NCBI RefSeq assembly: GCF_021206925.1
Contig: NZ_JAJPRF010000023.1
Coordinates: forward strand, 1-43,751
DNA from: Rhodoflexus caldus
GTDB taxonomy: Bacteria; Bacteroidota; Bacteroidia; Cytophagales; Thermoflexibacteraceae
Length of the DNA stretch: 43,751 nt
Direction: 5' to 3'
Shown: positions 17,901 to 25,724 of the stretch, piece by piece
Numbering within the stretch: the first letter of the stretch is position 1
How the letters are laid out: each line of letters starts with the position of its first letter
Notes under the pieces: generated by a model
Seen by the model: the letters and a program-made list of their open reading frames with translations, nothing else
Told to the model about the DNA's origin: nothing
Database searches by the model: none
Program-made: the position numbers and the translations under genes

Positions 17901-18253
17901 GAATAGTGGTGCAGCATGTGCGTGAAGGTAGCTGATGCGCGGCTGCGTACTTTTTCAACTGTCCAGTTTCCCGTAGGGTACTCGGCGGATATTTCGGCAG
18001 TGAGTTCGTCCAAAAAGGCGGAACTTGCTCCTTCGGGCAACTCACTGATTTGCCGCAAAGCAGAAATAATCCGCTCTTTCATTTCCTTGGCGGCATCTTT
18101 GGTAAAAGTTATTGCCAGAATATGCCGATAATAATCGCCTCTGAAAAACTCGCCGTTGGCAGGGGCAGCCAGTGCCAGCTTCAGAAATTCCTTGGTCAGC
18201 GTGTAGGTTTTCCCCGACCCGGCAGATGAGCGATATACCTTGAATTGGGACAT
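14933..18253 (-). CDS. AddA/RecB-like UvrD-family helicase-nuclease
   Basis: An 1106-residue superfamily 1 helicase fused to a C-terminal PD-(D/E)XK nuclease, of the type that processes double-strand breaks for recombination. Walker A is AGSGKT (11-16), motif Ia ITFTKDAAKEMKER (48-61), motif II LLIDEFQDTS (407-416), motif III VGDAKQSIYRWR (440-451), and motif VI is in LYVALTRPENRLY. The nuclease motif is RPDRLVID (1042-1049, D1044) followed by ILDYKTG (1055-1061, D1057 and K1059), so both activities look intact. The AddB-type partner that usually sits next to it in this phylum is not in the window. A 210-bp gap with a decayed repeat separates it from the carboxypeptidase. Confidence 0.9.
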   Translation of the reverse strand: MSQFKVYRSSAGSGKTYTLTKEFLKLALAAPANGEFFRGDYYRHILAITFTKDAAKEMKERIISALRQISELPEGASSAFLDELTAEISAEYPTGNWTVEKVRSRASATFTHMLHHYSDLSVSTIDSFNNRVVQSFTKDLDLPYNYEIELEADELLEAAVNRLLERVGTHGDATLTRLMRGFTRQETEEGRRWRTDKALIEFGAHLFREDSRLMVELLSQIPIERFLYIRQQLNDFSQNIENQLLELGKEAVSLIKQHRISDEALAGGSRGIISYFRKFAEKDFTAFINGASDTIHNNVRDGKWTSTKAKAYDKQAIENIAGDLTRIFYDIDHLRDQHLIVYNESKLALRSIYQLAVLGELRREVDMLMLERNKVHISEFNYRINRIIESEPVPYLYERMGERYHHLLIDEFQDTSQMQWHNLIPLITNALSGRYTNMVVGDAKQSIYRWRSGNAELMVQLPDVPTVLPDSPIAEEIGVFRQYYQPYHLEYNFRSVVSIVNFNNELFDWTIEKFSAEYPNLPRYYEKGRQQPRKKETGHVELLLLGEDHKIKAAAYADKTFQTCQEIINRAVVDGFRLGEIAIICRTNRAAIELAGRLVEAGYRVVSPESLLISNSARVRFIVGFMQIMVQPLNPIVKSEVLYFLYKHLKIDGINGDYSGETHREVAENAKKPRVSEFLQFIRDRFGKRLIFRALQYLSLYEIGEELIRIFELNDDPSEQIFLQRLLDELLAFSQNRSNNLADFVEYWSKKADKISVSMPPSGEDAIRLMTIHSAKGLQFPIVIVPFADWKLTADGKSYIWVPWRNEQLAPELPALWVPATQKLEKTSFADYFLLEKQAILTDALNVLYVALTRPENRLYIIGKAQKSGEKPSNVSALLLAFAEQMAAKKIAVSDSVRYLFAEETAPVQRKVTAPDVKSYTMTTFLSTESRDKLRMRRGDKGEGENRINIQALYDARKQGLLLHYAFEKVRYAEDVPLAAAALLHEGLITAQEKAILQEKMLQLLALPEIAPLFEALPGRVVLNEKELIAKKEGERDSKTLRPDRLVIDPQQITILDYKTGIELQQKHAEQIRGYARLIAQIPVYANRPVRALLLYTEEEKVVAAL

Positions 18254-18344
18254 AGACAGTAATGGAAGAAGCGGTTGAGCAAAGTTCTTTTTTTGAACGT
18301 TAATTTCAGACGATTGAGAAAATTAGAACGAACTTTAATATTCT

Positions 18345-18475
18345 ACCGCAAAGTCCGCTAAGTTTTACGCCAAGCACGCTAAACGTCTTTCTGACAATTT
18401 TTTTTCTTTGTGCGCTCTGCGGTTGAGCCTTCGCGCACTTTGCGGTAAAACAGAAGACGCTATTTACTTCCCACT
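18345..18475. repeat. MITE-like dispersed repeat, decayed copy
   Basis: ACCGCAAAGTCCGCTAAG at the left and CGCACTTTGCGGTAAAA at the right match the inner arms of the copies at 480 and 24911, with TTCTTTGTGCGCTCTGCGGTT between them. The outer TGAGCA/TGCTCA ends are degraded (CCCACTC on the right). It occupies the gap between the carboxypeptidase and helicase genes. Confidence 0.65.
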
Positions 18476-19960
18476 CAAAAACGCCGAAATATCCTTGTCC
18501 AACTGCACCAACGAAGGCTGATGAATGTACATCATGTGCCCCGATTCGTAGTAGGTCATGCGGATGTTGTTGCGCAGCGAAGGGTCTAAAAACATGTGAT
18601 GAATCGTATAGTCGGTGGCAAAGTAGGGCGTGGCAAGGTCGTAGTAGCCGTTGGCAACCAGCACGCGCAGGTAAGGGTTCTTGCTGATAGCCTGCCGCAG
18701 CGTTTCCGATACGTTCAGGTATTGGTTTTGCACATTGTTGTAGTTCCAAGGCTGCACGCGCCCTGTCAGGATTTCGTAGGGCAAATCATTTTCATATTTC
18801 AATTCGCGGCGCACATAGTCGTTGATTGCCATGGTGTAAGGGCCATAGATAGCCGCATTATAGCTTGGGTCAAATTCGTTGGTTTCGCCTGCGTAGTCGT
18901 AGTCAAAGCCTGTGATGCGCCCGTCTAACCTGCCGACTGTTTTGCGTTCGCGGCGCAGCAATTCTTTGCAAAAACGCTGAATATTGATGCGCAAATTGGT
19001 TTGTAGTAAATATTCTACGCTTAGTCCTGTGAATTTGCTCAACTTTTCGGCAATGGCTTTCTGTTCTGCATCTGTCAGGCGGTCGCCTTTCATCAGTGCC
19101 AGCGTGTACTCGTTCATGGCAAAGTTTTCCACCTGCGGCAACAGCGTTTTCAGGTCGGGAAATTCGCTGCCCAATTGCTTGTGATACCATGCAATGGCTG
19201 CGTAAGTGGGCAGAAACAGCGCATAGGGCAGGTCGTTGCCTTTTTCAAAGCGGGCAGTCTGAAAGTTCATGATGGCGGAAATGAGAATCAGCCCGTTCAG
19301 GTACATGCCGTGGCGGTCTTGCAGGTAGCCGCTCAACCCTGCTGCGCGGGTAGTGCCGTAGCTTTCCCCTGCCAGATACTTGGGTGAATGCCAACGCTGA
19401 AAACGGGTTGTCCATAGGCGGATAAAATCGCCGACGGCAGTGATATCTTCGTTGTAGCCCAAAAATTCTTTTTTGTCCACGCCTTCCGCAGGGCGGCTGT
19501 AGCCCGTCATCACAGGGTCAATAAACACCAAATCGGTATCATCTAACCATGTATGCGGGTTGTCCACAATTTGGTAGGGCGGTGCAAGTGCTTCGCCTTT
19601 GTCGCTCATCAGGATGCGTTTGGGGCCGGCAGTGCCCATGTGCAGCCACACCGACGAAGAGCCGGGGCCTCCGTTAAAGGTGAAAGTTACGGGGCGGGTG
19701 CGCGTATCGGTAACACCGTCTTTGGTGTATGCCACGAAAAAAATATTAGCACGGGCTTTCCCATCCTCTTCGCGCAGAGTAAGGTAGCCTGTTGTTACCT
19801 TGTAGCGCAATACCTGTCCGTTAAGCGTGATTTGATGCTGCGTTACCGAAAGCGGCATATCGGGGGCAGGGGCCGCTTTGGCTTTGTCTTGTGCCGTTGC
19901 AGACATCGCACCGAAGCAACAAAAGGCGAGAAGTAGCAGAATGTGTTTTGCGTTTTTCAT
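18464..19960 (-). CDS. Exported peptidase S10 family serine carboxypeptidase
   Basis: A 498-residue alpha/beta-hydrolase-fold carboxypeptidase, with signal peptide MKNAKHILLLLAFCCFGAMS ending T-A-Q at 24. The oxyanion motif FNGGPGSSS (95-103), nucleophile S200 in GESYG, D441 in NGYYDLATP and H475 in ESGHMMY form the complete S10 site. W105 and N96 lie where S10 enzymes recognise the C-terminal carboxylate. Such enzymes remove C-terminal residues from peptides, here presumably in the periplasm or outside. The start is the ATG at 19958-19960; a longer frame begins with GTG at 20023 and would hide the signal peptide. Confidence 0.93.
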   Translation of the reverse strand: MKNAKHILLLLAFCCFGAMSATAQDKAKAAPAPDMPLSVTQHQITLNGQVLRYKVTTGYLTLREEDGKARANIFFVAYTKDGVTDTRTRPVTFTFNGGPGSSSVWLHMGTAGPKRILMSDKGEALAPPYQIVDNPHTWLDDTDLVFIDPVMTGYSRPAEGVDKKEFLGYNEDITAVGDFIRLWTTRFQRWHSPKYLAGESYGTTRAAGLSGYLQDRHGMYLNGLILISAIMNFQTARFEKGNDLPYALFLPTYAAIAWYHKQLGSEFPDLKTLLPQVENFAMNEYTLALMKGDRLTDAEQKAIAEKLSKFTGLSVEYLLQTNLRINIQRFCKELLRRERKTVGRLDGRITGFDYDYAGETNEFDPSYNAAIYGPYTMAINDYVRRELKYENDLPYEILTGRVQPWNYNNVQNQYLNVSETLRQAISKNPYLRVLVANGYYDLATPYFATDYTIHHMFLDPSLRNNIRMTYYESGHMMYIHQPSLVQLDKDISAFLSGK

Positions 19961-20165
19961 ATGTGTTAAAAGCAGATGTTTATCAATCGGCAAGATAATA
20001 AGCAGTTGAGTAAATTGAATCACATTTCAACATGTCCCCGTTGCACGTCGGTTATGTGCCATAGGCACTGCATATCGGTAGAAAAATGATGTCCTATTCC
20101 TTTTTTTGCCTCATCAGGGGGCTGCATATCCGTATTTTTATGCCTACATGCATACAAAAACACAA

Positions 20166-20246
20166 GTGATTTGCGAAAAATGCTTTGTATAAATTAATGA
20201 AAAACAGGTATTTAAACATGATAGGTCTCAAAGACCTGTCATGTTT
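20166..20246 (+). repeat. Hairpin repeat family, copy 4
   Basis: The lead-in GTGATTTGCGAAAAATGCTT and TTGTATAAATTAATGAAAAA leads to AAACATGATAGGT (20214-20226) pairing with ACCTGTCATGTTT (20234-20246), one G-T wobble. The hairpin arm reads ACATGATAGG instead of ACCTGACAGG, with the change compensated on the other arm. Confidence 0.75.
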
Positions 20247-20369
20247 GTGTTAAATGCTTAATAGTGTATAGAATAGAAAGGGAAACTCTTCATGCTATGC
20301 AGAACGTACTCAACTACTTATGCCAAACATTACACGGCTGCTGAAATTATCAAAAATAAACGCAAGACG

Positions 20370-20399
20370 TTTAGCGGCGAATAAATTTCCGTATTTTTG
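20370..20399 (+). promoter_or_regulatory. Promoter of the TPR-SpoIIE gene, nearly leaderless
   Basis: TTTA (20370-20373, one mismatch to TTTG), 18 nt, then TATTTTTG (20392-20399), an exact -7 box. The expected transcription start falls at or within a few nt of the GTG start codon at 20406. Confidence 0.6.
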
Positions 20400-20405
20400 G
20401 GCATT

Positions 20406-22460
20406 GTGAAAAAGATTGCTATCAACCTGTTTTTTTACGCCTTTGTTTCACTGGCTTTTGCTCAAACTACGCTGAAAGACAACGCTTTGGACAGTGTCCG
20501 CAGACAGTTGAAACAGCCCGGCTTGGCGGATACCCTGCGCATAGATTTACTCAATACCTTGGCATTTAATCTGTACGGCAAGTCGCTTGACAGCGTGCGT
20601 ATCATGGCAGATTCGGTCAGTAACTATGCACGCCGCATAGGCTACGACCGCGGTCTTGCAGCCTCTTACTGGATTAAGGGCATGTATCTGGAAGACATCG
20701 GCGACTATGGCGGTGCTATTGATACCTATCTGCAAGCACTGCGGATTTTTGAGCGGTTGCAAGACAAATCCGGTATTGCCCGTGTCAATAACCTGATGGG
20801 ACTGGCACACCTTCCGCTGAAACGCTTTGATGAGGCATATGCCTATTTTTCAAATGCGCTGGCAACCTATCAGGCAATGGGCAACCGCGAACGAGTGGCT
20901 ACCTGCCTTAACAATATGGGGTTGGTTTATGTGGAAAAAGGCAACTATGAACGCGCTATTGATTTGATTAACAAAGGTTTAGTCATCAATGATTCCTTGG
21001 GGTTGCGCAATAAAGTGGCCGTAAGCCTGAATGATTTGGGCGAAGCGTATTACCGCAAAGGTGATTACTTGCAAGCGCTCACATTCTTTAAAAAATCGCT
21101 GAATATTAATCAGGCAATTGACCGCGTGTCTAAACTGCCCGAAAATTACAACAATACCGCTGCTGCATATCGGCAATTGGGGCAATACGACGAGGCCATC
21201 AGCTACTACAAAACAGGATTGGAAAAAGCACTTGCGCTGAATTTCAAAGAACAAATCATTGCCGCCTATCAGGGCTTGTCTGCATGTTATGCAGAGCAAA
21301 ACAAGTTCAAAGAAGCGTATGAGTACCATCGCCTGTTTCACCGATTCAGCGACTCATTGTTCAATGCGGAAAGTGCCGATAAAATCGCCCGCCTGCAAAC
21401 ACTTTATCAAACCGAACAACAGGCAAATAAAATTGCCCTGCTTACCAAAGAAAAACAACTGCAAGAAGAAGAGGTTGAGTTACATCGTTGGCAGTTGGCA
21501 GGAGTTTCGTCTGTTTTGTTGCTTTTTATGGCATTAGCCTTCGTTTTCTATCGCAACTGGAAGCAACGTCAAAAAGCTAATCAGCTATTGATGATTAAAA
21601 ACGAAGAAATCAACCAGAAACACGAAGAAATACGGATTCAGGCAGACCGCATTGCTCTTGCACTGAGTGAGTTGGAGGTGCGCAACCGAAATATCACTTC
21701 CAGCCTGAACTATGCGCAACGCATCCAGTCGGCAATTTTGCCCACCGAAGCACGCATTAAAAAATCGCTGCCGCAGTTTTTTGTCATTTACAGGCCGCGC
21801 GATATTGTTTCAGGCGATTTTTATTGGTTTCAGGATATTGGCGAACTGGAAAACGGCAGCTCGGGCGAGCGCATGATTATTGCAGCGGCAGACTGTACCG
21901 GACACGGCGTGCCCGGCGCATTTATGAGCTTGATTGGCAATGACTTACTCAATCAGATTGTCAATCTGCGCAATGTTTATCAGCCCGGGCGGATACTGAA
22001 TCTGTTAGATAAAGGGGTGCGCAAAGCATTGCAAAAAGAAGGCTCCGACAACCGCGACGGTATGGAACTTGGCATCTGCTATATTGATTTGCCTGCTTCC
22101 CAACTGTATTTCAGCGGCGCTATGAATCCTTTGTACTGCGTGCAGGACGATGCTTTCCACGTCATTAAAGGAACTAAGCACTCCATTGGCTCTACATTGG
22201 AAGGTGTTGATTTTCAAGAGCATAGCATCAGGCTTGACCAACCTGTTACCTTCTACTTGTGTTCCGATGGTTTTCAAGACCAGTTTGGAGGGCCTGCCAA
22301 CCGCAAGTTTATGGTTACGCAACTCCGCGAAGTGCTGCACAAGGCCTCACAGATGCCTTTTCATCAGCAACAACAGTATCTGGAAACCACACTTGACAAC
22401 TGGATGGGGCATCAGCCACAGATTGATGATATTTTATTGATTGGCGTCAGGATAGATTAG
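20406..22460 (+). CDS. TPR sensor with transmembrane helix and SpoIIE/PP2C phosphatase
   Basis: A 684-residue membrane-bound serine/threonine phosphatase. After a signal peptide (KKIAINLFFYAFVSLAFAQ) come about six TPR units (roughly 55-320; for example NNMGLVYVEKGNYERAIDL), one membrane helix (about 362-384), a coiled coil (385-430) and a SpoIIE-type PP2C domain (435-684). Metal-binding acids are visible: D471 (SGDFYW), D496 (ADCTGHG), D621 (CSDGFQDQ) and D674/D675 (IDDILL). The TPR part should be periplasmic and signal to the cytosolic phosphatase, which normally acts on an anti-sigma antagonist; no such partner is nearby. The GTG at 20406 is chosen because a TTG at 20397 lies in the -7 box and no ATG precedes the signal peptide. 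Confidence 0.85.
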   Translation: MKKIAINLFFYAFVSLAFAQTTLKDNALDSVRRQLKQPGLADTLRIDLLNTLAFNLYGKSLDSVRIMADSVSNYARRIGYDRGLAASYWIKGMYLEDIGDYGGAIDTYLQALRIFERLQDKSGIARVNNLMGLAHLPLKRFDEAYAYFSNALATYQAMGNRERVATCLNNMGLVYVEKGNYERAIDLINKGLVINDSLGLRNKVAVSLNDLGEAYYRKGDYLQALTFFKKSLNINQAIDRVSKLPENYNNTAAAYRQLGQYDEAISYYKTGLEKALALNFKEQIIAAYQGLSACYAEQNKFKEAYEYHRLFHRFSDSLFNAESADKIARLQTLYQTEQQANKIALLTKEKQLQEEEVELHRWQLAGVSSVLLLFMALAFVFYRNWKQRQKANQLLMIKNEEINQKHEEIRIQADRIALALSELEVRNRNITSSLNYAQRIQSAILPTEARIKKSLPQFFVIYRPRDIVSGDFYWFQDIGELENGSSGERMIIAAADCTGHGVPGAFMSLIGNDLLNQIVNLRNVYQPGRILNLLDKGVRKALQKEGSDNRDGMELGICYIDLPASQLYFSGAMNPLYCVQDDAFHVIKGTKHSIGSTLEGVDFQEHSIRLDQPVTFYLCSDGFQDQFGGPANRKFMVTQLREVLHKASQMPFHQQQQYLETTLDNWMGHQPQIDDILLIGVRID

Positions 22461-22507
22461 TTCATATCAGATTTCGTAACTTTTGCCTTTGAGGTCAAAG
22501 AACGCAC

Positions 22508-24901
22508 ATGAAAAAACTACTGATATATCTGATTTTCTGTTGGTTGCCTTACTTGGCATCGGCACAAAACACCGAAATTCATCCACGCCTGCTCAACCGC
22601 GAATGGGAAGCCTCATGGATTGCCTGCCCCAATGTTCCGCTCAAATCATTCGGTGTTTATCATTTCCGCAAAACTTTTGTGCTGGAAGCCAAGCCCGATA
22701 AATTTATCATACACATTTCGGCTGATAACCGATATAGGCTGTTTGTCAATGGCTTGCCTGTTGCACACGGCCCGGCGCGCGGCGACCTTGCCTATTGGTA
22801 TTTTGAAACCGTGGACATTGCCCCCCATTTGCAGGCTGGCGAAAACACGTTGGCCGCCGTTGTTTGGAACTTTGCCGAGCACATGCCTTGGGCGCAAATC
22901 AGCCACCAGACGGGCTTTATTTTGCAGGGCAACACCGAAGCAGAAGCAATTGTCAATACAGACAATACTTGGAAAGTCTTTCATAATCAGTCCATTAGCC
23001 CCATCCCCATCCGCATGGAAGAAATGCGCAATTTCATCGTCATCGGGCCGGGGGAGGCAGTGGAAGGCAGCCGCTACCCTTGGGGATGGGAAGAGAAAAG
23101 CTACAACGACAGTGATTGGCAAATGGCGATGCAACTCTACAAAGGTATGCCACGGGGCAGGGGAACAGGCTCGGTATATTACCTCACCCCGAGAACCATC
23201 CCGCTCTGGCAAGAGCAACAGGAGCGCTTTGCGCACATCACCCGATTTTCGGGCATTGCCGCAGTTACTGAGGCATGGCTCAAAGGCAGGCAACCTTTGC
23301 GCATTCCGCCTGCTTCGCGGGTTTCCGTTTTGCTGGACAATAAGCGGCTGACAACCGCCTATCCCGAACTCATTGTGCAGGGAGGCAAGGGCGCATCGGT
23401 TGAACTGACCTATGCCGAAGCCCTGATGGACGACAATTTACAGAAACACCACCGCGACAAGACAGAAGGCCTGAAAATATTCGGCTACAAAGACCGCTTC
23501 CGACCCGACGGCGGCAACAATCGCCTGTTCAGGCCACTTTGGTTTCGCACCTTTCGCTATGTGCAGTTAGACATTCAGACTGCCGAGGAGCCGCTCATCC
23601 TCACCGATATTTCCCACCATTTTACGGCCTATCCATTGGAGGAAAAAGCCCGCTTCAGCAGCGATGATGCGGAACTGGAAAAAATATGGAAAACAGGCTG
23701 GCGTACGGCACAACTCTGCGCCAATGAAACCTATTTTGACTGCCCTTACTACGAACAGTTGCAGTACGTGGGCGATACCCGCATTCAGGCGTTAATTTCC
23801 CTCTACGTAAGCGGCGATGACCGATTGGTACGCAAGGCTATTCAGGACATTAACCGCTCGCGCGTACCCGAAGGACTGACACAGGCGCGCTACCCAAGTG
23901 CCGTGCAGCAATTCATCCCGCCGTTTTCACTCTACTGGGTGTCAATGGTACACGACTACTGGATGCATCGGCAAGACGATGACTTTGTGCGGCAAATGCT
24001 GCCCGGCATACAGCAGGTTTTGCAATGGTTTGCCGACAATACCGACCGCAGCGAAGACATGCTTGGCGGGCTGCCTTGGTGGAACTTTACCGACTGGACT
24101 GACCAATGGCAATGGATGAACGAGACCAGCATAGGCGGCGTTCCCGACGGTGCAGAAAAAGGCAGCTCTTCCATTCTGACCTTCCACTATGCCTATACGC
24201 TGCGGCAGGCTGCCGAATTATTTGACTATTACGAACAAAAAGAACAGGCTGCGCTTTACCTGCAACAGGCAGAAAAATTGGCTCGTTCCGCTTACAATGC
24301 CTGTTATGACGTACAACGTGGGCTGGTAGCCGATACGCCCGAAAAAAGAAGTTTCAGCCAACATGCCCAAATTATGGCTGTGCTGAGTGGCGGTGCGCCG
24401 CTGTTGCAGCAGGCCAGCCTGATAGAGCGTGCCTTAGCAGATGCAAGCGTAACACAAGCAAGTTTTTACTATCGGTTCTACCTCACTCGCGCAATGGTTA
24501 AGGCCGGCATGGCCGACTTTTACTATGCCTCTTTGCAACCTTGGCGCGATATGCTGGCCATGGGGCTGACCACCTTCGCCGAGAAAAGCGACCCCACCCG
24601 CTCCGACTGCCACGCATGGTCGGCAAGCCCCAACTACGATTTTCTGGCAACCATCTGCGGCATCATGCCCGATGCACCCGGCTTTGCCAAAGTTCGTATT
24701 GCCCCTGCCTTGGGTATGTTGAAAAGCGTAACCGCCGCTATGCCTCACCCCGACGGCATGATTCGCGTATGGCTGACCCGCTTGCCGAGAAATGCCATCA
24801 AAGCAGTCATTGAACTGCCTACCGATACGGAAGGTACATTTATCTGGAACGGTAAAAGCTATCCGCTCAAAGGCGGCACGAATGAATTGGCAGCGAAATA
24901 G
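22508..24901 (+). CDS. Secreted GH78-type alpha-L-rhamnosidase-like glycosidase
   Basis: A 797-residue protein with signal peptide MKKLLIYLIFCWLPYLASAQ. An N-terminal beta-sandwich region (30-385) contains ASWIACPN, RLFVNGLPVAHGPARGD and GENTLAAVVWNFAEH, the accessory region seen in GH78 proteins. The (alpha/alpha)6 catalytic barrel follows (about 390-700), with FDCPYYEQLQYVGDTR, where E416 is the likely general acid, and WWNFTDWTDQW later. A C-terminal beta domain ends near residue 790. GH78 enzymes release L-rhamnose from glycosides and polysaccharides. It lies 47 nt behind the TPR-SpoIIE gene. There is no SusC/SusD pair or other glycosidase around it. The DCPxxE form differs from the common DCPQRDE, so substrate may differ. 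Confidence 0.8.
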   Translation: MKKLLIYLIFCWLPYLASAQNTEIHPRLLNREWEASWIACPNVPLKSFGVYHFRKTFVLEAKPDKFIIHISADNRYRLFVNGLPVAHGPARGDLAYWYFETVDIAPHLQAGENTLAAVVWNFAEHMPWAQISHQTGFILQGNTEAEAIVNTDNTWKVFHNQSISPIPIRMEEMRNFIVIGPGEAVEGSRYPWGWEEKSYNDSDWQMAMQLYKGMPRGRGTGSVYYLTPRTIPLWQEQQERFAHITRFSGIAAVTEAWLKGRQPLRIPPASRVSVLLDNKRLTTAYPELIVQGGKGASVELTYAEALMDDNLQKHHRDKTEGLKIFGYKDRFRPDGGNNRLFRPLWFRTFRYVQLDIQTAEEPLILTDISHHFTAYPLEEKARFSSDDAELEKIWKTGWRTAQLCANETYFDCPYYEQLQYVGDTRIQALISLYVSGDDRLVRKAIQDINRSRVPEGLTQARYPSAVQQFIPPFSLYWVSMVHDYWMHRQDDDFVRQMLPGIQQVLQWFADNTDRSEDMLGGLPWWNFTDWTDQWQWMNETSIGGVPDGAEKGSSSILTFHYAYTLRQAAELFDYYEQKEQAALYLQQAEKLARSAYNACYDVQRGLVADTPEKRSFSQHAQIMAVLSGGAPLLQQASLIERALADASVTQASFYYRFYLTRAMVKAGMADFYYASLQPWRDMLAMGLTTFAEKSDPTRSDCHAWSASPNYDFLATICGIMPDAPGFAKVRIAPALGMLKSVTAAMPHPDGMIRVWLTRLPRNAIKAVIELPTDTEGTFIWNGKSYPLKGGTNELAAK

Positions 24902-24910
24902 TGCGGTAAA

Positions 24911-25075
24911 CTTAAGAAAGTGAGCAGATTACTGCGTTTTATTTACCGCGGAGTGCGCAAAGGTTTAACCGCAGTGTACACAAAGAAAAGATTTATCATA
25001 AAAACACTCAGCGCTGTTAGCGTAATACTCAGCGGGCTTTGCGGTAAATTTGAAAGGCCGTTTTAAACTACTCAC
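24911..25075. repeat. MITE-like dispersed repeat, copy 2 (inverted relative to copy 1)
   Basis: The left end CTTAAGAAAGTGAGCA (24911-24926), inner TTTACCGCGGAGTGCGCAAAG and TTTGCGGTAAATTTGAAAGG, and the right end ACTCAC (25070-25075) correspond base for base to the reverse complement of 480-644 over most of their length. The unit sits directly after the GH78 stop codon. The two copies are close enough to suggest recent spread. Confidence 0.75.
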
Positions 25076-25127
25076 CCGATTATCATGCGAAGGGTACATT
25101 GAGAAGGGAGTGAACAGGTTGGAGTCG

Positions 25128-25185
25128 CGATAAAATCACCATACAAAGGCCATCCGTTTTTGGGCATATTGTTTTATCGCCTTTG
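25128..25185 (-). repeat. Two interlocked inverted repeats downstream of the small exported protein
   Basis: CGATAAAA (25128-25135) is complementary to TTTTATCG (25172-25179), and CAAAGGC (25144-25150) to GCCTTTG (25179-25185). The arms are ordered A-B-A'-B', so the two stems are alternatives or a pseudoknot. The element begins 11 nt after the stop codon of the minus-strand gene and may mark the 3' end of that operon. There is no clear U-tract. Confidence 0.4.
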
Positions 25186-25196
25186 CATAAACAAGG

Positions 25197-25724
25197 TTAT
25201 TTTTCCCTCCGCAATACTGCCTTCATGCGGTTAAACAGTGCGTAACTGTTCACCGTCGGCACGGCTGCCCCCTGCTGCTGTCCGCCGCTTATCCGTACGG
25301 GTGCTGCTTTGCCTGAAATGATTTCGTAGTGAAGCGCATCTGTTCCCTCCATGCAAACGCGTGAAACAATGGTGTTTTCCATTACGACAAAAGTTGTAAA
25401 CAAGCAGTTGCCGAGCAGATACGGATCCAGAATGATTCCGTTTTTTTCGTCAATCGCATAGTGGCCTTTGGCTGCATCAATCGCTATCAGTTGGTAGTCC
25501 CTCCTGTCGGGTTTGTCCGTGCCCGCATTGTAGGTAATAACGTAGCGCCAACCACTGTCGGAAGGGGCTATTTCCAGCGACACAGGCAGTGTTACATTTG
25601 CACGACCGGTCGCGATAATTTCCATTTGCCCCGTCCATTTACCGTACCACTCATCTGAAATTGTATGCTGAGCGGTTGCCTGCCAAGCAGCAAAGCAGAA
25701 AAGTAAAACCCAACTTATTTTCAT
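25197..25724 (-). CDS. Small exported protein, unknown function
   Basis: A 175-residue product with a signal peptide MKISWVLLFCFAAWQATAQ. The mature part begins DEWYGKWTGQMEI and reads as an antiparallel beta fold (VTLPVSLEIAPSDSGWRYVI, LLGNCLFTTFVVMENTIVSR), like lipocalin-type exported proteins of this phylum that start with a W-x-G-x-W pattern. That comparison is weak and I assign no function. The start is the ATG at 25722-25724, which overlaps the acyltransferase stop as ATGA, so the two are translationally coupled. A longer frame to 25958 runs inside the acyltransferase and is a shadow. The C-terminus is basic (NRMKAVLRREK). Confidence 0.75.
   Translation of the reverse strand: MKISWVLLFCFAAWQATAQHTISDEWYGKWTGQMEIIATGRANVTLPVSLEIAPSDSGWRYVITYNAGTDKPDRRDYQLIAIDAAKGHYAIDEKNGIILDPYLLGNCLFTTFVVMENTIVSRVCMEGTDALHYEIISGKAAPVRISGGQQQGAAVPTVNSYALFNRMKAVLRREK

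Larger units (their letters stand above)
19961..20405. other. 445-bp divergent regulatory region between carboxypeptidase and TPR-SpoIIE gene
   Basis: No gene is apparent. It holds one hairpin repeat (20166-20246), the promoter of the plus-strand gene (20370-20399) and a near-identical direct repeat CTGCATATCGGTA (20068-20080) / CTGCATATCCGTA (20122-20134), one mismatch, 54 nt apart start to start. The direct repeat could be a regulator site. I cannot place a convincing -7 box for the minus-strand carboxypeptidase. Confidence 0.5.

Noticed and set aside
25128-25185. Ordinary terminator
   Set aside because: No U-tract follows and the stems interlock, so a simple terminator is not supported.
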